Shown: positions 13,073 through 20,627 of the stretch, piece by piece
Layout of the letters: every line of letters begins with the position of its first letter
How positions within the stretch are numbered: the stretch's first letter is position 1
DNA from: DATKKK01 sp964354625
GTDB taxonomy: Archaea > Thermoproteota > Bathyarchaeia > Bathyarchaeales > Bathycorpusculaceae
Assembly (NCBI GenBank): GCA_964354625.1
Contig: CAYHAK010000016.1
Location: 1 to 28,891 of the forward strand
DNA: 28,891 bases
Reading direction: 5' to 3'
The notes under the pieces: generated by a model
Seen by the model: only the letters and a program-made list of their open reading frames with translations
Databases searched by the model: none
What the model was told of the DNA's origin: nothing
Translations under genes and position numbers: made by a program

Positions 13073-14866
13073 ATGATTCCTATGCCAAAAACCGAGATCG
13101 TCTGGGATCTATCTCCAATATTCCCAAGCCTCACAGACCCCTCAGTCCAAAAAGCCATAGACAGTGCAACTAGAATGGCTGAGGGCTTCACGAAGAAATA
13201 TCAGGGAAAGATCAAGAAGCTTTCCGCCCAACGGCTCTGCCAGTGCATCAAAGACTTCGAGGCATTGCAGGCCAAGCTACGTGACATCTTGCTTTTCGCC
13301 AACTTGTCCTTCTCGGCGAACATGACGTTGCCTGAGACGCAGTCGCTTTTTGAGAAGGCCAACAAGCTTGAGGCCAAGTTGGGCAAGATGTTGGCCTTCT
13401 TTGAGCTCGAAGCAGGTGCGCTCGTCTACAAGAAGCCAAAGCTGATCAAGAACCCCGCGCTGAAAGCTTACAGGCATTCGCTGGAAAGGCTCCGAAGACA
13501 AGTAGCCCATCAGTTGAGCGAAATAGAAGAGCAAGTCATCATCGAGAAAGATCAGTACGGCGTGAAAGGATGGGAGGAGCTGCAGAGCAAGTGGCTTAAC
13601 ACCCGTATGTTCGATGTGGAAGTCGAGGGGAAGAAGAAGACGCTCTCGTACGGCGATGCGAACGGGCTGCTGCCGCATCACGACCGAGTCACGCGCCTGT
13701 CGGCCAATAAATCCATCTACGGCCAGCTGGGCCAGTACAGTGAAATATTCAGCGCCGCCCTTAGAAACGTGTGCAGCGACTGGATGAACGTGTGCGAGCG
13801 CAGAAAATACGAGTCGCCCATGCACGCTAGCCTCATAGCCAACGACACTGACCAGCAGGTTATAGACAACCTGCTCAAGGCCATAGAGGAACACGCGAGG
13901 TTGTACAGGCGATACCTGAAACTGAAGGCCAAGATGATGGGCCTAACGAGACTGGGCAACCACGACATAGTCGCGCCGTTGCCGGACGCACCGAAAATGA
14001 GGTTCGACTATGAAACAGCCAAGGATCTTTGCACACGAGCCTACGGCAGATTCGACAAGGATTACACCTTCGCCGTTAAGGACATGTTCGCGAAGAACCG
14101 TTTGGACGGGTCGCCCCGGTTCGGCAAGCGAAACGGGGCATGGTGTTCTGGCTGGTACAGTGGCAAGTCGGCCTTCATACTGAGCAACTTCAACGGGAAC
14201 CTCGGCGACGTATTCACTTTGGCGCACGAGCTAGGCCACGCTACACACGACTACTACTCGGAACGAGACCAACCGCTCATGAACCTGAACATCCCCATGG
14301 TCGTAGCTGAGACCGCTTCGACCTTCGGTGAACTGCTGCTGGCTGACCTATTGCTGAACGAGGCTAAGTCGGACGCTGAAAAGAAGGGCATCCTTAGCTT
14401 CATTCTTGACGAGGCAGGAATGGCTGCCTTCCAAGTGTCAGCCCGCGTGTGGTTCGAACAGAATCTCTACAGCGACATCAAACAAGGCAAATTCCTCGAC
14501 TACAAAGCCATCTGCAAACACTGGACCACCGCAAGAAACAGAATCTACGGCGACGCCGTCGAATGGATCCCAGAAATGGAGGCAGAATGGACCATGAAAC
14601 CACACTACTACCTGGCCAACTTCCGCTTCTACAACTACCCCTACGTCTACGCCTCGATGTTTGTCTACGCGCTCTACCACAAATACCAACAAGAAGGCAA
14701 AAAGTTCATGCCCAAGTTCAAGAAACTCCTAGCCGCAGGCAGCAGCATCTCACCCATAGAAGCAGGCGAAATCGTCGGCCTCGACGTAATCGACCCAGAC
14801 TTCTGGAAACTCGGCCTCAAACAATTCGAACACTTCCTCAACGAACTCGAAAAAATCGTCAAGTAA
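13073..14866 (+). CDS. pepF: Oligoendopeptidase F (M3 metallopeptidase)
   Basis: 597 residues, the usual size for PepF. A cytoplasmic zinc peptidase that trims short peptides. The first 180 residues are helical and build the channel-forming lobe. The zinc site HELGHATHDYYS (H-E-x2-H, about 383-394) is followed about 30 residues on by VVAETASTFGELL, which supplies the third ligand Glu. YNYPYVYASMFVYALY near the end is the Tyr-rich substrate segment of the family. No signal peptide. The ATG at 13073 sits about 30 nt after TATA-like CGTTTAATTC (13038-13047), so the message is nearly leaderless. The second ATG at 13082 is also possible. Confidence 0.92.
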   Translation: MIPMPKTEIVWDLSPIFPSLTDPSVQKAIDSATRMAEGFTKKYQGKIKKLSAQRLCQCIKDFEALQAKLRDILLFANLSFSANMTLPETQSLFEKANKLEAKLGKMLAFFELEAGALVYKKPKLIKNPALKAYRHSLERLRRQVAHQLSEIEEQVIIEKDQYGVKGWEELQSKWLNTRMFDVEVEGKKKTLSYGDANGLLPHHDRVTRLSANKSIYGQLGQYSEIFSAALRNVCSDWMNVCERRKYESPMHASLIANDTDQQVIDNLLKAIEEHARLYRRYLKLKAKMMGLTRLGNHDIVAPLPDAPKMRFDYETAKDLCTRAYGRFDKDYTFAVKDMFAKNRLDGSPRFGKRNGAWCSGWYSGKSAFILSNFNGNLGDVFTLAHELGHATHDYYSERDQPLMNLNIPMVVAETASTFGELLLADLLLNEAKSDAEKKGILSFILDEAGMAAFQVSARVWFEQNLYSDIKQGKFLDYKAICKHWTTARNRIYGDAVEWIPEMEAEWTMKPHYYLANFRFYNYPYVYASMFVYALYHKYQQEGKKFMPKFKKLLAAGSSISPIEAGEIVGLDVIDPDFWKLGLKQFEHFLNELEKIVK

Positions 14867-14882
14867 CCACTTTTTCCTCAAC

Positions 14883-15713
14883 GTGGCGTCCATGCACAGG
14901 CTAAAGGGCAAGAACTGCATCAGCAAGCACAGGCAAATCGCCGAGGCGCTCACTTCCCAAATAACCCAGCACAAAGACGTCACGGGCATTCTCTACATCG
15001 GAGGCCTGACCAGAGGCTTCGCCGACAAACACTCAGACATCGACATCATCGCGTTGCTGACAGACAAAGACGAAAGCCTCAGGAGAAAACTAAAACAGCT
15101 CGGCTCTGACGAACAGAAACGCACAGGCGTCGACATAGACCTCGAAATCCACTTCCTCGACGACTTCAAAAACAGAAAGTGGACCGAACTGAACAGATGG
15201 GATTTTTCCAACGCCGAAATCGCCTATGACCCCGAAGGAAGAGCCAAGCAGCTCTTCACAGAAAAACTGAAAGCACCTAAGGCCTTCTGGCTGAAACGCA
15301 TCGTCATCTTCGGCGAGTATCTGCACTGGTACTGCTGCCCACACGACGAAGGCGAGGGCACGATGGTTGAGGCGTGGGTTGACAGAGGAGATCTGCTTTC
15401 TGCCCATTACTGTCTGAACTATTCCATCGACCTCATGATCAAGATAGTATTCGCCTTGAACAAGCAGTATGTGCCTCCGCAAAAATGGAGAATCCACTAT
15501 TCATATGAGTTGAAGTGGTTACCGCGAAACTATGAGGCCTTTCTCAAAGACGCCACGACCATCAAAAGCCTCACGAAGCGCGACTTCCGGCGGAGGCTTA
15601 AGGCAGTCAGGAGAATGTGGAGCGAGATGCTTCCAATGATAATGGAGGAGACGGGCCTGACGCCTCCTGCACTCTCGAAGCTGTACGTCGAGAAAGTGCT
15701 TCATCAAGGCTAG
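14883..15713 (+). CDS. Nucleotidyltransferase-fold protein
   Basis: 276 residues beginning 16 nt after pepF. The pol-beta type core shows GILYIGGLTRGFADKHSDID (35-54): the G-G-x9-D-x-D signature that binds nucleotide and magnesium. A third acidic position is in VDIDLEIHFL. The C-terminal 150 residues are helical and Trp/Tyr-rich (LKRIVIFGEYLHWYCCPHDE; AHYCLNYSIDLMIKIVF), as in stand-alone nucleotidyltransferases with a HEPN-like or DUF4037-like tail. It could transfer AMP to a small molecule, protein or RNA. No antitoxin or HEPN partner adjoins. Its stop overlaps that of rubrerythrin by CTAG. Confidence 0.75.
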   Translation: MASMHRLKGKNCISKHRQIAEALTSQITQHKDVTGILYIGGLTRGFADKHSDIDIIALLTDKDESLRRKLKQLGSDEQKRTGVDIDLEIHFLDDFKNRKWTELNRWDFSNAEIAYDPEGRAKQLFTEKLKAPKAFWLKRIVIFGEYLHWYCCPHDEGEGTMVEAWVDRGDLLSAHYCLNYSIDLMIKIVFALNKQYVPPQKWRIHYSYELKWLPRNYEAFLKDATTIKSLTKRDFRRRLKAVRRMWSEMLPMIMEETGLTPPALSKLYVEKVLHQG

Positions 15714-16282
15714 TAGTCTTCGCACCAGACCTCAAAGAACGCTCTCGGATGGTCGCACGCCGGACACTTCTCAGGCGCCTCAGCCCCCTCGAAGATGTGC
15801 CCGCAGTTGCGGCACTTCCACATTATAGCCGAAGTCTTCTTGAATACCGTGTCGTTCTTCACGTTATCCAGCAGCTTCACGTATCTCCGCTCGTGGTAGG
15901 CTTCCACTTTGGCCACGTTGCGGAACGTCCGCGCCGCCTCTGTGAAGCCTTCCTCGTCCGCGACTTTAGCGAATCCAGGGTAGAGCGTGCCCCACTCAAG
16001 CTTTTCGCCCTCGGCCGCCGCCATCAGGTTCTCAGCAGTCGAAGCTATCACACCTGCAGGATATGACGTCGTGATTTCTGCTGACCCGCCCTGCAGAAGC
16101 TTGAAGAAAAGCTGAGCATGCTCCTTCTCGTTGTCAGCCGTCTCCGTGAATATGGCGGATATCTGCTCGTAGCCTTCTTTCTTGGCCACGCTAGCGAAGA
16201 ACGCGTACCGTGTCCTTGCCTGCGACTCGCCTGCAAACGCCGCAAGCAGATTCTTCTCAGTCTTGCTTTCCTTGAAGTCCAT
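15710..16282 (-). CDS. rbr: Rubrerythrin
   Basis: 190 residues. A non-heme di-iron peroxidase that reduces hydrogen peroxide in anaerobes. The ferritin-like part has ESQARTRYAFFAS (E-x2-A-R-x-R-Y), ETADNEKEHAQLFF (E-x6-E-x2-H type ligands), then VADEEGF and VEAYHERRY, which carry the second set of ligands. The C-terminal rubredoxin-like iron site is CRNCG, then 12 residues later CPAC. It is transcribed divergently from cofE and lies close to a bacterioferritin-like gene, which suggests an oxidative-stress neighbourhood. Its leader contains a (GC)n run at 16294-16302. Confidence 0.94.
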   Translation of the reverse strand: MDFKESKTEKNLLAAFAGESQARTRYAFFASVAKKEGYEQISAIFTETADNEKEHAQLFFKLLQGGSAEITTSYPAGVIASTAENLMAAAEGEKLEWGTLYPGFAKVADEEGFTEAARTFRNVAKVEAYHERRYVKLLDNVKNDTVFKKTSAIMWKCRNCGHIFEGAEAPEKCPACDHPRAFFEVWCEDY

Positions 16283-16372
16283 AGGTGAAACCTCGCGCGC
16301 GCTCAGTCTTCATGTTGACCCGCTCCTAGAAATGATGTCTTCCCATAAGTTTAAGTTTGTCATGCATGAACC

Positions 16373-16384
16373 TAAATATCTATT
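16373..16384 (+). promoter_or_regulatory. TATA box for a leaderless cofE message
   Basis: TAAATATCTAT lies about 30 nt before the ATG at 16413. Transcription would begin at or within a few bases of the start codon, and no ribosome-binding site is visible. Confidence 0.5.
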
Positions 16385-16412
16385 TGACCTGCAAGGCCGA
16401 GACGTGTTTCTG

Positions 16413-17171
16413 ATGAATCCGATCCAGATAATAGCCATTGAGGGCTTGCCAATCATAAAAGCCGGCGACAATATTGCCAAACTCGTATGCACGGCCGCCG
16501 AAAAACAGGGCACACGAATCAAGAACGGAGACGTGCTCGTCATCACACACGTTTTTGTCTCCAGAGCCGAAGGAAACGTCGTCAACCTTGACACCGTGGT
16601 GCCCTCGGAATTCGCCAAGACCATCGCCCAGCATTCTGATAAAGACCCAGCACTCGTCGAAGTCGTCCTCCGAGAATCAAAGAGCATCGTCCGCATGGGC
16701 GACGGCAAACTCATAACCGAATCCAGACACGGATTCGTCTGCGCGAATTCGGGCGTTGACAGGTCAAATGTGCTGGGAGAGCGTAACGTGGCTCCGCTCC
16801 CAGTGGACCCTGACAAGTCCGCTCAGAGCATCAGGGCAGAGATAAAGAGGATGACGGGTCACAATGTTGCGGTCATAGTATCCGACACACACGGTCGTCC
16901 GTTGAGAGACGGCGAGATAAACGTAGCCATAGGAGTCGCAGGCTTGAAACCCATACGCGACAGAAGAGGCGAGAAAGACCTGTTCGGCTACGTTCTGAGA
17001 ATCAAACGAACCGCCGTGGCCGATGAACTCGCGTCCGCAGCTGAGCTTGCGATAGGTCAAGCTGACGAAGGAGTTCCAGTGGCAATAATCCGGGGATACA
17101 AGTTTCCACGGTCGCGTACGGCCAAGGCAACCGAGCTAATAAGACCAAGAGAGGATGACCTGTTTATCTAG
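16413..17171 (+). CDS. cofE: Coenzyme F420-0:L-glutamate ligase
   Basis: 252 residues from the ATG at 16413, chosen because the family starts just before IIAIEGLPIIKAGDNIAKLV and because the TATA box fits a leaderless message; the frame is open further upstream but without family similarity. CofE adds glutamates to F420-0 with GTP. Visible segments: DVLVITHVFVSRAEGNVV (metal/GTP region), the glycine-containing THGRPLRDGEINVAIGVAG near the active site, and ELIRPREDDLF at the end. Length fits the family. Presence implies F420-dependent redox chemistry in the organism. No other F420 gene is in the window. Confidence 0.93.
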   Translation: MNPIQIIAIEGLPIIKAGDNIAKLVCTAAEKQGTRIKNGDVLVITHVFVSRAEGNVVNLDTVVPSEFAKTIAQHSDKDPALVEVVLRESKSIVRMGDGKLITESRHGFVCANSGVDRSNVLGERNVAPLPVDPDKSAQSIRAEIKRMTGHNVAVIVSDTHGRPLRDGEINVAIGVAGLKPIRDRRGEKDLFGYVLRIKRTAVADELASAAELAIGQADEGVPVAIIRGYKFPRSRTAKATELIRPREDDLFI

Positions 17172-17230
17172 AGCTCAACAGGCGCACCGCTTGGCCTCAT
17201 AGCTAGCTTCTCTTTCGCGGCTTATGACAA

Positions 17231-17243
17231 GTTTAATATAAGA
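17231..17243 (+). promoter_or_regulatory. TATA box before the bacterioferritin-like gene
   Basis: GTTTAATATAAGA is a good TATA-like sequence. A start near 17262 leaves a 30-nt leader that carries the ribosome-binding site GAGGTGA at 17279-17285. Confidence 0.5.
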
Positions 17244-17292
17244 GATGAACAAACTGCCTTCTAATTATCTGAGTTGTGAGGTGAAAAACTGT

Positions 17293-17712
17293 ATGACATC
17301 AAAGAAACTGTTGGATATGCTAAACGGTGCAATTGCTAGGGAGATGCAGGTTGCGGTACAGTACATGTGGCAGCACGTTCAATGGATAGGAGTGGAAGGA
17401 TATGCCACGAGGGACGCTTTCCAAGAGATAGCTATCGCCGAAATGAAACACGCCGAAGCCATCGCCGAGAGGCTCTTCTATCTGGGCGGAATACCCACCA
17501 CGAAGCCAGACCCAATCAACGTTGGAAAGGCTCTGAAGGAAATGATCATGCAAGACGTGAAAGACGAGAAGAAAGCAATGGACATGTACAAGGAAATAAT
17601 AACACTGGCACGAAAGGAGAAAGATGAGACCACAGCGTTCCTATTCATGGGCATCCTGAAAGACGAAGAAGACCACCACGACACATTCACGACATTGCTT
17701 GAACAAGTATAG
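17293..17712 (+). CDS. Bacterioferritin-like di-iron protein
   Basis: 139 residues from the ATG at 17293, which follows GAGGTGA by 7 nt. All-helical, with ferritin-like iron ligands: LNGAIAREMQVAVQYMWQHV in helix A, EIAIAEMKHAEAIAERL (E-x5-E-x2-H) in helix B, DEKKAMDMYKEI in helix C and FLFMGILKDEEDHHDTF in helix D. It resembles bacterioferritin and Dps-like members of archaea and may store iron or consume peroxide. Whether it binds haem cannot be told. It follows cofE by 121 nt with its own promoter, and rubrerythrin is about 1 kb away. Confidence 0.85.
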   Translation: MTSKKLLDMLNGAIAREMQVAVQYMWQHVQWIGVEGYATRDAFQEIAIAEMKHAEAIAERLFYLGGIPTTKPDPINVGKALKEMIMQDVKDEKKAMDMYKEIITLARKEKDETTAFLFMGILKDEEDHHDTFTTLLEQV

Positions 17713-17740
17713 ACAAATCAATTGCACGCTGTCTGTTCCC

Positions 17741-17760
17741 ATCTCTTCTCTTTTTTGTTA
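17741..17760 (+). terminator. Oligo-T terminator after the bacterioferritin-like gene
   Basis: TCTTCTCTTTTTTGTTA begins about 30 nt past the stop codon. T-rich tracts of this kind end archaeal transcripts without a hairpin. The next gene is convergent. Confidence 0.5.
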
Positions 17761-17848
17761 CGATGAGCGGGTACTCCATTGTTTGTTCTTTCTGGCTGAC
17801 AATCTCTCAGAAAGACCGATTCTGGGCCTGTGACAATAGCTTTTCGTC

Positions 17849-18151
17849 TTACTCGTCGTCAGCTGCCTTTTCTTCTGTTGCTTCTACCTTGCTTTCTGCC
17901 TTCCCAACGACTTCGGCTTCCGCGAATCTGCTGCTTATCCGTATGATTCTTACGGTCACGTGGTCGCCTGGGTTCGTGTTAGGCACGAAGAGCACGAGGC
18001 CCTGTATTCTGGCGATGCCTTCTCCTCTGCGGCTCTTCTCGGTGATGTCCACTTCGTATTCTTTGCCAGTTTCAACTGGTTTCGGTATAAATTTCGGGCC
18101 TCTTCCTCTGAATCCTCCTCTTCTCTGGCCGAAGCCACCTCTTTCTTCCAT
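17849..18151 (-). CDS. TRAM-domain RNA-binding protein with RGG-rich N-terminus
   Basis: 100 residues from the ATG at 18149-18151, set 5 nt behind GAGGTGG. Residues 1-25 are a Gly/Arg tract (RGGFGQRRGGFRGRGP). Residues 30-85 are the TRAM beta-barrel: YEVDITEKSRRGEGIARIQG, LVLFVPNTNPGDHVTVRII, then FAEAEVV. The G-E-G-I-A-x-I and F-V-P-x2-x-P-G-D motifs are diagnostic. The tail is acidic. Family knowledge: stand-alone archaeal TRAM proteins act as RNA chaperones, some during cold response. It is last of three minus-strand genes with an OB-fold protein and another TRAM protein, a group devoted to single-stranded nucleic acid. Confidence 0.87.
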   Translation of the reverse strand: MEERGGFGQRRGGFRGRGPKFIPKPVETGKEYEVDITEKSRRGEGIARIQGLVLFVPNTNPGDHVTVRIIRISSRFAEAEVVGKAESKVEATEEKAADDE

Positions 18152-18210
18152 CCCTACCACCTCTCATCCACAGTTAACAGCAACTCGCGTCCATAGTTCC
18201 AGCTTGTTGG

Positions 18211-18501
18211 TTACTCGACTGTCAGTGACCCGTACTTCCCCGTGTTGAGCTGGATTTCTCCTCTGAAGCTCGTGATGTAACCGTTCTCCACTTTGACGAC
18301 GTTGTTGACGCTTACCCTGTCGATTTGGTCGTTCCACAGCGTAAGCTTCACGGTGCCTGTTTCGTCGGCAATCGTGGCCGTGGCCACCTTGTACGTTTCG
18401 TCCTTGAATCTTGACACGACTTCACGCGTATCAGATTTCTCCATGACTTTTCCTTGCACGTTGACCTTTTTCATTCCGTCTCGGAGTTCGTTTATCTTCA
18501 A
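18211..18501 (-). CDS. Small single-domain OB-fold (RPA/SSB-like) protein
   Basis: 96 residues from a TTG that follows GAGGAGA. A single OB fold: VNVQGKVMEKSDTREVV (strand 1-2), YKVATATIADETGTVKLTLW (the conserved A-x-I-x-D-x-T-G-x-[IV]-x-x-x-[LT]-W block), then VVKVENGYITSFRGEIQLN and YGSLTV. This is the RPA/aaRS-anticodon type OB fold found in small archaeal ssDNA-binding proteins. It lacks the acidic C-terminal tail of bacterial SSB. It lies 15 nt after one TRAM gene and 60 nt before another, so the three are likely co-transcribed. Confidence 0.88.
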   Translation of the reverse strand: MKINELRDGMKKVNVQGKVMEKSDTREVVSRFKDETYKVATATIADETGTVKLTLWNDQIDRVSVNNVVKVENGYITSFRGEIQLNTGKYGSLTVE

Positions 18502-18515
18502 CTTCTCTCCTCTCT

Positions 18516-18800
18516 TTATGCTACCCTTCCCGCTACGGCGAATTTCTCACCTACGGGCATGATTCTGACTCTTACGCGTTCGCCTATTTTGCCTCGTGGA
18601 ACAAATATGAGGAAGCCTTGTATCTTGGCTATTCCGTTACCTTTGCTGCCGATATCATCTATCACTACTTCTATTTCCTGGTTCTCTCTTACCGGTGACA
18701 TACCGATAATCGGTTTCCCCGAACGATATCTTCGTTGGCTTCCAAATCGTCTCGGCTTCTTGGGGGCGTTTCTGGTTTTCTCAGGCAGCCTTCGTGGCAT
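18516..18800 (-). CDS. TRAM-domain RNA-binding protein, first of the cluster
   Basis: 94 residues from the ATG at 18798-18800 (MPRRLPEKTRN). The frame is open further upstream, but that part includes the (GC)n run at 18826-18833 and reads as low-complexity basic sequence, so I exclude it. The basic N-terminus is followed by a TRAM barrel: QEIEVVIDDIGSKGNGIAKI, FLIFVPRGKIGERVRVRI and KFAVAGRV. Function as for its neighbour: RNA binding, perhaps as a chaperone. The left end of the inverted-repeat element lies 119 nt upstream of this start, so the insertion has probably altered the promoter of the three-gene cluster. Confidence 0.82.
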   Translation of the reverse strand: MPRRLPEKTRNAPKKPRRFGSQRRYRSGKPIIGMSPVRENQEIEVVIDDIGSKGNGIAKIQGFLIFVPRGKIGERVRVRIMPVGEKFAVAGRVA

Positions 18801-18918
18801 GATGTGTTTTCGTCCTTGTCGCGGAGCGCGCGCTACGCGCCGATTCCTTGACACTTGAGCTTTGGCAAGGCGAGTTACATGCAAAAAGCTCTTCAGCCAT
18901 ATAAGCCTTGCTGGCCGC

Positions 18919-18979
18919 GGTTCTGTCAAGTCTGCGGTGAAAACGAGCCCATACGAGTCTCTGTAAAAAGTCGGTGAAA
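18919..18979 (+). repeat. Left terminal inverted repeat of the inserted element
   Basis: Starts GGTTCTGTCAAG, contains CGGTGAAAACGAGCCC and ends GTCGGTGAAA. Its reverse complement matches 21254-21313 at 55 of 61 positions with one single-base gap. Similarity stops sharply at the outer GG on this side and at the inner GAAA on the other, as expected of terminal repeats. Confidence 0.85.
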
Positions 18980-19061
18980 GCTCCGTTAGCTGTCATGGAA
19001 TTCGGATTTGCTAGTAAGACTTTAAAAGCGCAATTTCTCAATGCTATTAAAGGGGATTTCG

Positions 19062-19343
19062 TTGAATGAACACAAAATAGCACGCCCACCTTGGTTGAAA
19101 GAATTGGAAGACGAAATAAATGGCAAATTAGAAAAGCAATTTAGGGGTAAGGGCTTCAAAATTAGTGAACTTAAGTTGGAATATGATATCATAACTCCAC
19201 TAGCGAACGAGGTCGGAGACAGAAAACTAGTACTTACAGGTCAAGTGGTTGCTACTTTTGACAGTACTGCAAAAGGGATGGAAGCAAGTAAACTCATAGG
19301 CGAAGCCATTTCAAAGAGACTCAGATCAAAGGGGCTATGGTAA
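19062..19343 (+). CDS. Small unknown protein inside the element
   Basis: 93 residues from a TTG at 19062, placed 7 nt after AAAGGGGA (19048-19055); a TATA-like GACTTTAAAAG lies at 19018-19028. It begins with basic residues and a Trp (ARPPWLKELEDEINGKLEKQ), continues with strands (ISELKLEYDIITP; DRKLVLTGQVVATFD) and ends in a helix (EASKLIGEAISKRL). A compact alpha/beta domain without a recognised motif. Function unknown. It could be cargo or an old flanking gene. Confidence 0.5.
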   Translation: MNEHKIARPPWLKELEDEINGKLEKQFRGKGFKISELKLEYDIITPLANEVGDRKLVLTGQVVATFDSTAKGMEASKLIGEAISKRLRSKGLW

Positions 19344-19350
19344 TAATCGG

Positions 19351-19540
19351 TTAGTCACTTGTCACTTTTGTTTTTCCTACAGTACTTGCATTTTGAATTA
19401 ATGTTTTCCACTTGTTTTTCCCCTTAATCTCTATTCCACAAGCTTCGCTAGGTGTCTTGCCTTCAAGCCCTTCATGCGGTCTAATGTAATTATGGAATAG
19501 TTGATAGCCTTTGAGTATTGGAGTTTCGCGCGCGCGCGAC
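19351..19540 (-). pseudogene. C-terminal fragment of a DDE transposase (IS6-like)
   Basis: About 58 residues of convincing transposase C-terminus: ETPILKGYQLFHNYIRPHEG, then GKTPSEACGIEIKGKNKWKT and a short tail. The N-Y-I-R-P-H-x-G-L-x-G-K-T-P-x-E motif is the end of the integrase core in IS6-related and similar elements. The rest, including the DDE residues, is missing. The fragment begins exactly at a 12-bp (GC)n run (19527-19538), beyond which the sequence no longer resembles transposase. On the plus strand the bases beyond the run read as a Lys-rich protein tail (KTRTKEKAPKEEA and stop), possibly another relic. Confidence 0.8.
19527..19538. repeat. (CG)6 run at the transposase break; one of ten such runs
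   Basis: Perfectly alternating C and G for 12 bases, the longest in the window. Other perfect runs of 8-10: 92-101, 3298-3306, 3728-3735, 4837-4845, 5515-5524, 12488-12496, 16294-16302, 18826-18833 and 25568-25576. They share no flanking sequence beyond the run itself. None lies well inside a secure core gene; they fall at gene ends, in leaders, in relics and in accessory DNA. Such alternating tracts can adopt Z-DNA. Confidence 0.8.
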
Positions 19541-19673
19541 AACTCAAGTCAAAGACAAGAACTAAGGAGAAAGCACCTAAAGAGGAAGCTTAATTCTTCC
19601 TCACCCCCCATTTTTATCTCACGCTATCAACATCTTGTGTAAGCCATCTTTCGTAGCAAGAACAACCTTCTTA

Positions 19674-19729
19674 TATACAAATTCATAAGCTATATCTAGA
19701 CAAGCCAGTGAAACTTGGAACCCCCAAGT
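19674..19729 (+). promoter_or_regulatory. TATA box and hairpin before the PIN module
   Basis: CTTATATACAAA near 19673-19684 is a strong TATA-like box, giving a start near 19705. A perfect 6-bp inverted repeat follows in the leader: ACTTGG (19713-19718), AACCC, CCAAGT (19724-19729). It could be an operator bound by the module's own regulator, as in many toxin-antitoxin operons, or an RNA hairpin. GGGAGTGA around 19742-19749 serves as ribosome-binding site. Confidence 0.4.
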
Positions 19730-19757
19730 GAGACGGTAGAGTGGGAGTGAGTATTGG

Positions 19758-20177
19758 ATGAAAGACTTGTTCCAAATCTTCGATGAGAGTATTGAAACAA
19801 TGCAAAAACTAATCGCAGAGGATAACTATGCTGGAAGTTCAAGCATTTCGACTGATTTGATAACCATCTCAGTTATGTCTGATTTTCAAGATGGCATTTT
19901 AATAGGAGAAGTTCTTGAAGGGATTTTTGATCAAATTGGTCAGCTCTTCTTTACGTATAGGTTAAGTGTCGAAGTACAAAAGGCAGTAAGAGAACAGATT
20001 TGTGAGCAACTGGCTTTGGTTGGAAAATCATATAAAAATGGAGACAAAGAAAAATTGTATGAGGCTCTCAGAAACATAAGAACCGAGGCAACACAATTCC
20101 AGTTCAAGTGTTTTAAGACAATTAAACCACGGCCTGAGTTTAGTCCACAAGGTCTCCGTGTCAGCAGGAGAGCTTGA
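19758..20177 (+). CDS. Unknown protein, first gene of the PIN module
   Basis: 139 residues from the ATG at 19758. The N-terminus DLFQIFDESIETMQKLIAED is helical; a hydrophobic middle (DLITISVMSDFQDGILIGEV; IFDQIGQLFFTYRL) and further helices follow, and the end is basic. No zinc motif, no membrane span of full length and no catalytic motif that I can name. It is separated from the next gene by 3 nt and lies behind the promoter, so it belongs to the same operon as the PIN protein. Possible roles include a third component or regulator. Function unknown. Confidence 0.6.
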   Translation: MKDLFQIFDESIETMQKLIAEDNYAGSSSISTDLITISVMSDFQDGILIGEVLEGIFDQIGQLFFTYRLSVEVQKAVREQICEQLALVGKSYKNGDKEKLYEALRNIRTEATQFQFKCFKTIKPRPEFSPQGLRVSRRA

Positions 20178-20180
20178 AAA

Positions 20181-20627
20181 ATGGTTCATGTGAAAGGCCC
20201 GTATTACAAAGAAGACAAAGAAATAGAGGGAGAGCTCCTTTCCACTGAATTGAGTCAAGCCATGTTCCAGAGGATGATCACTAAACCGACACTCGTGCGT
20301 CAGTTTGTCACACCTGCGGAATTCAGGATGCTACGTGATGAAATTAGAACAATATTTCAAACTCTCAGAATTCATGAAACAGCTCTTTCCTCCATTCATG
20401 AAAGAGTTCTTACTCTGGAGTCTCAAACTAGGAAGAATGAAGTGCCTGCCAAGATCGAATCTAATAGCATCGAGAATATAAAACATCTGAGAGAATTGTT
20501 CGAACTACCCAAGATTGCGGAAGAAGGCAAAGAAGATATTCTCACAAATATGAAAGGCATGCTAAAAGGAAAATCAAAGGAGAAAATTGACTCTGTAGAG
20601 TTACTCCACCTGATAAGAGGTGAGTAG
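20181..20627 (+). CDS. Coiled-coil protein, candidate antitoxin of the PIN protein
   Basis: 148 residues. After a polar N-terminus come FVTPAEFRMLRDEIRTIFQT and HETALSSIHERVLTLESQT, heptad-like helices that should form a coiled coil, then a disordered stretch and a C-terminal helical tail (KSKEKIDSVELLHLIRGE). The stop codon lies inside the start of the PIN gene (8-nt overlap), the usual coupling of antitoxin and toxin. No DNA-binding fold is clear. Antitoxin function is inferred from position only. Confidence 0.55.
   Translation: MVHVKGPYYKEDKEIEGELLSTELSQAMFQRMITKPTLVRQFVTPAEFRMLRDEIRTIFQTLRIHETALSSIHERVLTLESQTRKNEVPAKIESNSIENIKHLRELFELPKIAEEGKEDILTNMKGMLKGKSKEKIDSVELLHLIRGE

Noticed and set aside
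13277..13894. 205-codon minus-strand frame in pepF
   Set aside because: Antisense to the convincing M3 peptidase; shadow of codon bias.
14449..14904. 151-codon plus-strand frame inside pepF
   Set aside because: Arg/Gln/Thr-rich shadow frame produced by the codon bias of the pepF gene; no start signal.
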